A stretch of 64,000 nucleotides of DNA from Phoronis australis. Lineage: Eukaryota; Phoronida; Phoronidae. The notes under the pieces were generated by a model. That model was not told where the DNA came from. It was given only the letters and a program-made list of their open reading frames with translations, and did no database searches. Position 1 is the first letter of the stretch; every line of letters begins with the position of its first letter. Shown piece after piece: positions 62,301 to 64,000 of this stretch. The translations under genes were made by a program, and so were the position numbers. The DNA lies in contig NMRA01000022.1 of NCBI GenBank assembly GCA_002633005.1, positions 1,358,518-1,422,517 of the forward strand, written 5' to 3'.

Positions 62301-62813
62301 CACTACGGAGGTTAAAAAGCGATATAGGCCTATCTCTCCCTAGCTACTCGCAACTTGGGTATGAGTCATGCCTCAACTTTATCGCTTCCCTCACAACTCG
62401 GTCACGAGGTGGTGCAATATCTCTGGCAACTCTATTAAAGTTTTAAAAAACTGTCGATCTTCCCAATTCAAAACAATGTAAAATGAGTGCCACTATAAAA
62501 CTCTCTCAACTCCTCTCAGACCTCAAGGTGCCCTCTTGAGCGAGTCGGACTTGCAACAGATTTGACAGTCCCAAGATCGAAGCGACTTAGAACCCCATAT
62601 GCGTACAGGTATTTATTGGGTTCACGGGACCATGCGCTCTCCTGGTCATTACCATTGCAATATAGTCGATCCGTGATGTCCTGGCAATCAAAAGACGGTC
62701 GGTGAATATATACATGGATATACTTACATGCCGAACGACACCAATGTGATCGCAAGGTAGACTGTCCATGACGGAATGCCAGTTAAAAGCGAAGTAATTT
62801 CTTGCACTCCCAT
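38348..62813 (-). CDS. CYP3-clan cytochrome P450, complete, 14 coding exons
   Basis: An ER-anchored heme-thiolate monooxygenase; substrate unknown. Exons in order: 62728-62813, 60970-61072, 60035-60087, 54740-54836, 53157-53270, 52687-52775, 46537-46685, 45547-45686, 45043-45136, 43714-43871, 43377-43465, 42883-43020, 41561-41723, 38348-38425. All borders are GT..AG, phases agree, and the total is 1551 nt or 516 aa. Seen: N-terminal membrane anchor (1-35), proline hinge [11 protein letters not shown] (46-56), helix-[19 protein letters not shown]-helix AGFDTT (325-330), ExxR EALR (381-384), PERF, and heme loop [10 protein letters not shown] with Cys461. The last exon ends [19 protein letters not shown] and the heme loop point to CYP3A-like families. 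If exon 13 were not spliced, the frame would stop after 12 codons. Intron 3 holds an LTR retrotransposon; no lesion was found in the exons. Confidence 0.93.
38449..39395. repeat. Pair of inverted ~190-bp repeats in P450 intron 13
   Basis: The reverse complement of 38449-38640 aligns with about 39228-39395 through GGTCAGGGT, GTTTTTCGG, TGGTTAG, TCGACTCC and CCTGTTTCGATGGAAC. About 590 bp separate the arms. It could be two copies of one repeat family in opposite orientation or a fold-back element. Short frames on each arm give related peptides (for example FRLRDFCFT and FRLQDICFT), but no protein family was recognised. Confidence 0.7.
39690..39823. mobile_element. 134-bp palindromic MITE flanked by TA (Tc1/mariner-like)
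   Basis: The element starts CCGAGAGTGGCGTAGATGAA and its reverse complement starts CCTCGAATAGCGTAGGTGAA. The arms of about 60 bp are nearly complementary over their whole length. TA lies directly outside each end (39688-39689 and 39824-39825), as expected for a Tc1/mariner-type insertion. Non-coding; in P450 intron 13. Confidence 0.7.
40832..40892 (+). other. tRNA-like / SINE head-like fragment
   Basis: TATAGCTCAGCTAGGAGAGCGC resembles a tRNA D-arm and A box, and AGTTCAAGATTTC about 20 nt later resembles a B box. No acceptor stem or anticodon arm can be formed, so it is at most a tRNA-derived relic or SINE promoter, not a functional tRNA. It lies in P450 intron 13. Confidence 0.3.
42537..42618 (-). 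mobile_element. Truncated copy of the CAGTGGCGGA MITE family
   Basis: Reverse-complemented it starts CAGTGGCGGATTAGGGGGGC and follows the 26720-26999 element for about 80 bp before the similarity stops. It is an end fragment inside P450 intron 12. Confidence 0.7.
45757..45786 (+). mobile_element. End fragment related to the 46153-46304 MITE
   Basis: ACATGGGCGGCGCACCATAG followed by AG(G)GCTA repeats the start of the complete element 395 bp downstream; the rest of the element is missing. Confidence 0.6.
46153..46304. mobile_element. 152-bp MITE with CATGGGCGGCGCA ends and TTTTA duplication
   Basis: The left end is CATGGGCGGCGCACCATAG; the reverse complement of the right end is CATGGACGGCGCAGCACTG. 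TTTTA directly flanks both sides (46148-46152 and 46305-46309). The centre holds the 14-bp palindrome GGGGCTATAGCCCC and a half repeat of ...TTTCAGTGCT(A/G)CGCCG. Located in P450 intron 7. Confidence 0.75.
47620..48712. mobile_element. 1.09-kb element with ATAGACCGGGCGC inverted ends
   Basis: The left end reads ATAGACCGGGCGCACGCACT and then ACGCCATATTGGAGAGTGCT. The reverse complement of the right end reads ATAGACCGGGCGCGCGCCAC and then ACGCCATATTGGAGAGTGCT. The two matched blocks are 20-30 bp apart on each side, so the TIR is about 70-80 bp with a diverged middle. No target duplication and no transposase frame. It lies in P450 intron 6. Confidence 0.7.
49593..50462. other. Assembly gap (870 Ns)
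   Basis: A run of Ns inside P450 intron 6. All open frames that cross it are artefacts. Confidence 0.99.
52234..52307. promoter_or_regulatory. Octamer pair plus TATA-like box
   Basis: Two ATGCAAAT octamers (52234-52241 and 52247-52254) are followed about 47 bp later by TTAAATA (52301-52307), a plus-strand promoter-like layout. The second octamer with its flank, ATATGCAAATGAGGG, also occurs at 49004-49018. Octamer-TATA promoters drive histone H2B and some small RNA genes, but no such gene is visible downstream. It may be the promoter of the surrounding element. Confidence 0.3.
54428..54510. repeat. TG/CG-rich microsatellite with one N
   Basis: Imperfect TG run (TGTGTGCGTGCG...GCGCGGGCGCGTGTGTG) starting at a single ambiguous base at 54428. 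Confidence 0.8.
55190..55313 (-). repeat. 3' LTR of the retrotransposon
   Basis: Matches 59246-59364 over its length with few differences. On the minus strand it starts TGTTGTGATGTTATAG and ends near ...CATAAATGACA. It contains TGACGTCA at 55267-55274 and 55283-55290. The end differs from the other LTR (CATAACA), so the exact border is uncertain by a few bases. Confidence 0.88.
55314..55323 (-). other. Polypurine tract
   Basis: GACGGGGAGG on the minus strand directly precedes the TGTTGTG start of the 3' LTR, the position where plus-strand DNA synthesis is primed in LTR elements. Confidence 0.8.
55686..56680 (-). pseudogene. Retrotransposon integrase region, broken
   Basis: Two overlapping minus frames. 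The first (to 56300) carries the zinc-binding HIGHFG segment. The second (56480-55686) carries the DDE core: aspartate in VHVDHV, aspartate in LITDKAATF (usually DNG at this point, here DKA) and the glutamate in [10 protein letters not shown] further frame, 55670-55272, continues as the C-terminal tail with [15 protein letters not shown]. The frame change near 56400 and a stop near 55686 disrupt the protein. Confidence 0.85.
56775..57134 (-). pseudogene. Retrotransposon connection / RNase H region, broken
   Basis: This minus frame begins [20 protein letters not shown], the typical stretch after the RT thumb. It continues through [16 protein letters not shown] into RNase H with the catalytic-type aspartate in [14 protein letters not shown], then ends at a stop inside the domain. 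Confidence 0.85.
57135..57957 (-). pseudogene. Retrotransposon reverse transcriptase, frame-disrupted
   Basis: 57957-57496 reads the fingers region ([43 protein letters not shown]). The palm continues in other frames after a stop near 57495. The catalytic YLDD, within [12 protein letters not shown], is encoded at about 57340-57305. Stops and frameshifts separate the pieces, so no continuous enzyme is encoded. Confidence 0.88.
57997..58869 (-). pseudogene. Retrotransposon gag with zinc knuckle and protease, degenerate
   Basis: A 290-aa minus frame begins [20 protein letters not shown], a capsid-type region with [15 protein letters not shown]. It carries a nucleocapsid knuckle, [14 protein letters not shown], where the usual histidine is tyrosine. 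A preceding knuckle has lost its cysteine pattern. The aspartic protease site reads [11 protein letters not shown] rather than D(S/T)GS. The frame is open upstream of the ATG into 58900s, so the real gag start may be earlier. These changes indicate an inactive copy. Confidence 0.85.
59223..59240 (-). other. Primer-binding site matching the tRNA-Ser 3' end
   Basis: On the minus strand, TGGCGTAGTCGGCAGGAT begins 5 nt after the 5' LTR. Its complement, ATCCTGCCGACTACGCCA, equals the 3' end of eukaryotic tRNA-Ser (AGA type) including CCA, recalled from general tRNA knowledge. Confidence 0.8.
59246..59364 (-). repeat. 5' LTR of the retrotransposon
   Basis: 119 bp, minus strand TGTTGTGATG...AACATAACA with TG..CA ends. 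TGACGTCA occurs at 59318-59325 and 59334-59341, 16 bp apart start to start, as in the other LTR. Confidence 0.9.
59365..60034. other. P450 intron 3, right part
   Basis: Unique-looking intron sequence between the retrotransposon and P450 exon 3. Nothing recognised. Confidence 0.5.
60077..60351. repeat. 91-bp tandem repeat (three copies) overlapping P450 exon 3
   Basis: Units start at 60077, 60168 and 60259 (TGTATTATTCCCTTTAAATA...) with a 91-bp period and one or two substitutions. The first unit covers the first 11 nt of exon 3 and its splice acceptor. Units two and three therefore each carry a copy of the acceptor (ATTTAAAG before GGAATAATACA on the minus strand). Confidence 0.95.
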
Positions 62814-64000
62814 GATGATGTGACTGTTTGTATTTAATCGCTGTTGTACAAATGCAGTGTAGGGGTTATCGTCATTGCTATTATTAGCAGTGTTGTAGAT
62901 TTAGTCGCAGCACATTCGTCAACGTCATTCACCGCTGTAGTTAGTGTAATGTTTGATTATACGCTATGCTATACTGTGTAAATACAATACCGACCAGTGG
63001 CCTTATTATAAGTTGAAACGAAGACATTTAGTGTCGTTGACAAAAAGCCCTGTTGCTGCAAGTGTAGCTCCTAGTCAACAAAACGGAGCTTGCAGGAAAC
63101 CCTGGGCACGAAAGCGCTGTACAATAAAAACCGAAGGTGCGTGTTTTCGCCTGTCCCGTGGCCGTTTTAATATTATAAGTGCTTCAGGTTCTCTAAACGT
63201 GACTGGGGCACACGCCTTGACCTTTGTTTGTCTGGAGCAAACTGTTCTAGTCGACGAGCGACGAATGATTACAAAATGCGTGGACCCCGTATGCAGCTGC
63301 TTGACAGATCTCTCGCTTGTGGCACGTGATGTGTGTCAGTTGTTGGCTTGTTTACTGAGTCGTCGTTCCAAAAGCATAAGGTTTGAGATCTGAACAACTT
63401 TTAGTCGGGAGCATGTCTACTACTAACAAACCAATCCGTCGCGAGCTGGATAATGAGAAACACTGGGTAAAGTTCAGTATCGCTAGGATCCGCCTTGGCC
63501 TCGCTAAATTCTAAATCACGTGTTCTCATTTAAAATATAGACTACAGCAATATCTCAGCACGTTATCTTGCTTTTTAGCGAGGTCTAGCGTTACTGGACT
63601 CTATCCTGGTTTTAAAGTGTAACATGTTTCGGCATCTTAACTGATAAATCAGGGATACAACTTTGGTCGGAATATGTGTAGTCTATTTGTTTATTTCATG
63701 CGCCCACCCACGCAGGGGGGGGGGCTCGGAAAGCTCTAATGAGACCACCCATTTGGCGAAGTGGGCAAAAAGGTCCACCTCAGAGAAATAAAATGTCCGA
63801 TCAGGGTAGCAAATGAGTGAAGTCCACTAAAGGCAGGAACTATACCAAATTCGATGAATATACAATTCATCGTGTGGAGAATTTCTTGCTTACATTTGTG
63901 ACCTCTCTGATTCCCGAAGCCCCAGACAACATTTACGATGCCTAATCAGCACGCCCTTTGTATTCAATAAAATATCGGATATAGATCTGATTGAGCTAAT
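62814..64000. other. P450 5' flank, no other gene recognised
   Basis: This contains the P450 promoter (minus-strand transcription), but no start site could be defined. A TTAAATA motif lies only about 20 nt before the ATG and is probably too close. The 62953-63393 plus frame (146 aa) has no coherent domain. A poly-G run lies near 63715. Confidence 0.45.

Noticed and set aside
62953-63393. 146-aa plus-strand open frame beyond the P450
   Set aside because: No domain, signal peptide or splice context; composition looks like random translation.

Overview
The window is animal nuclear DNA, most likely from a marine invertebrate; an invertebrate deuterostome such as a cephalochordate, hemichordate or echinoderm is a guess. 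The basis is short phase-compatible exons with GT..AG introns, an AT-rich background with many TACATGTA palindromes, dense non-autonomous transposons, a PAN plus fibrinogen-like gene and a CYP3-clan cytochrome P450. It is draft assembly: N runs at 19025-19215 and 49593-50462, and single Ns at 24835 and 54428.

Four host genes can be reconstructed. (1) 1297-2200, plus strand: the last two exons of PDIA4/ERp72, an ER disulfide isomerase with a CGHC active site and a KDEL tail. (2) 15185-4966, minus strand: a complete asparagine synthetase (ASNS), 10 coding exons, 552 aa, convergent with PDIA4. A CARE-like TGATGAAAC and a TGACGTCA lie about 3.5 kb upstream of its start codon. (3) 30207-25727, minus strand: a secreted PAN/apple-like plus fibrinogen-related (FReD) protein built from a signal-peptide/PAN exon, a 25-nt microexon and a terminal FReD exon. 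The FReD exon lies in a 1.8-kb direct duplication whose junction is one N, so it is either a recent duplication or a haplotype-assembly artefact. A frameshifted partial copy of the PAN exon lies just upstream. (4) 62813-38348, minus strand: a complete CYP3-clan P450, 14 coding exons, 516 aa, whose last 78-nt exon lies 3.1 kb beyond the heme-binding exon.

Much of the rest is mobile DNA. Intron 3 of the P450 holds a decayed Ty3/gypsy LTR retrotransposon (55190-59364) in the same orientation as the gene. It has ~120-bp LTRs carrying paired TGACGTCA sites, a tRNA-Ser primer-binding site, a polypurine tract and broken gag-pol frames; these traits suggest the Mag clade. Non-autonomous elements with inverted termini occur at 8906-11095, 26720-26999, 28717-29016, 36774-37447, 39690-39823, 46153-46304 and 47620-48712, with a possible larger composite at 48713-52558. 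Tandem and dispersed repeats include a minisatellite in ASNS intron 2, a perfect 109-bp doublet, and a 91-bp triplet that copies the splice acceptor of P450 exon 3.

The stretches 2413-4965, 15191-22997, 30401-38347 and 62814-64000 show no recognisable host coding sequence. PDIA4 and ASNS are both ER/amino-acid-stress genes in vertebrates; their adjacency here is suggestive only. I saw no CRISPR array, operon, rRNA or intact tRNA gene.
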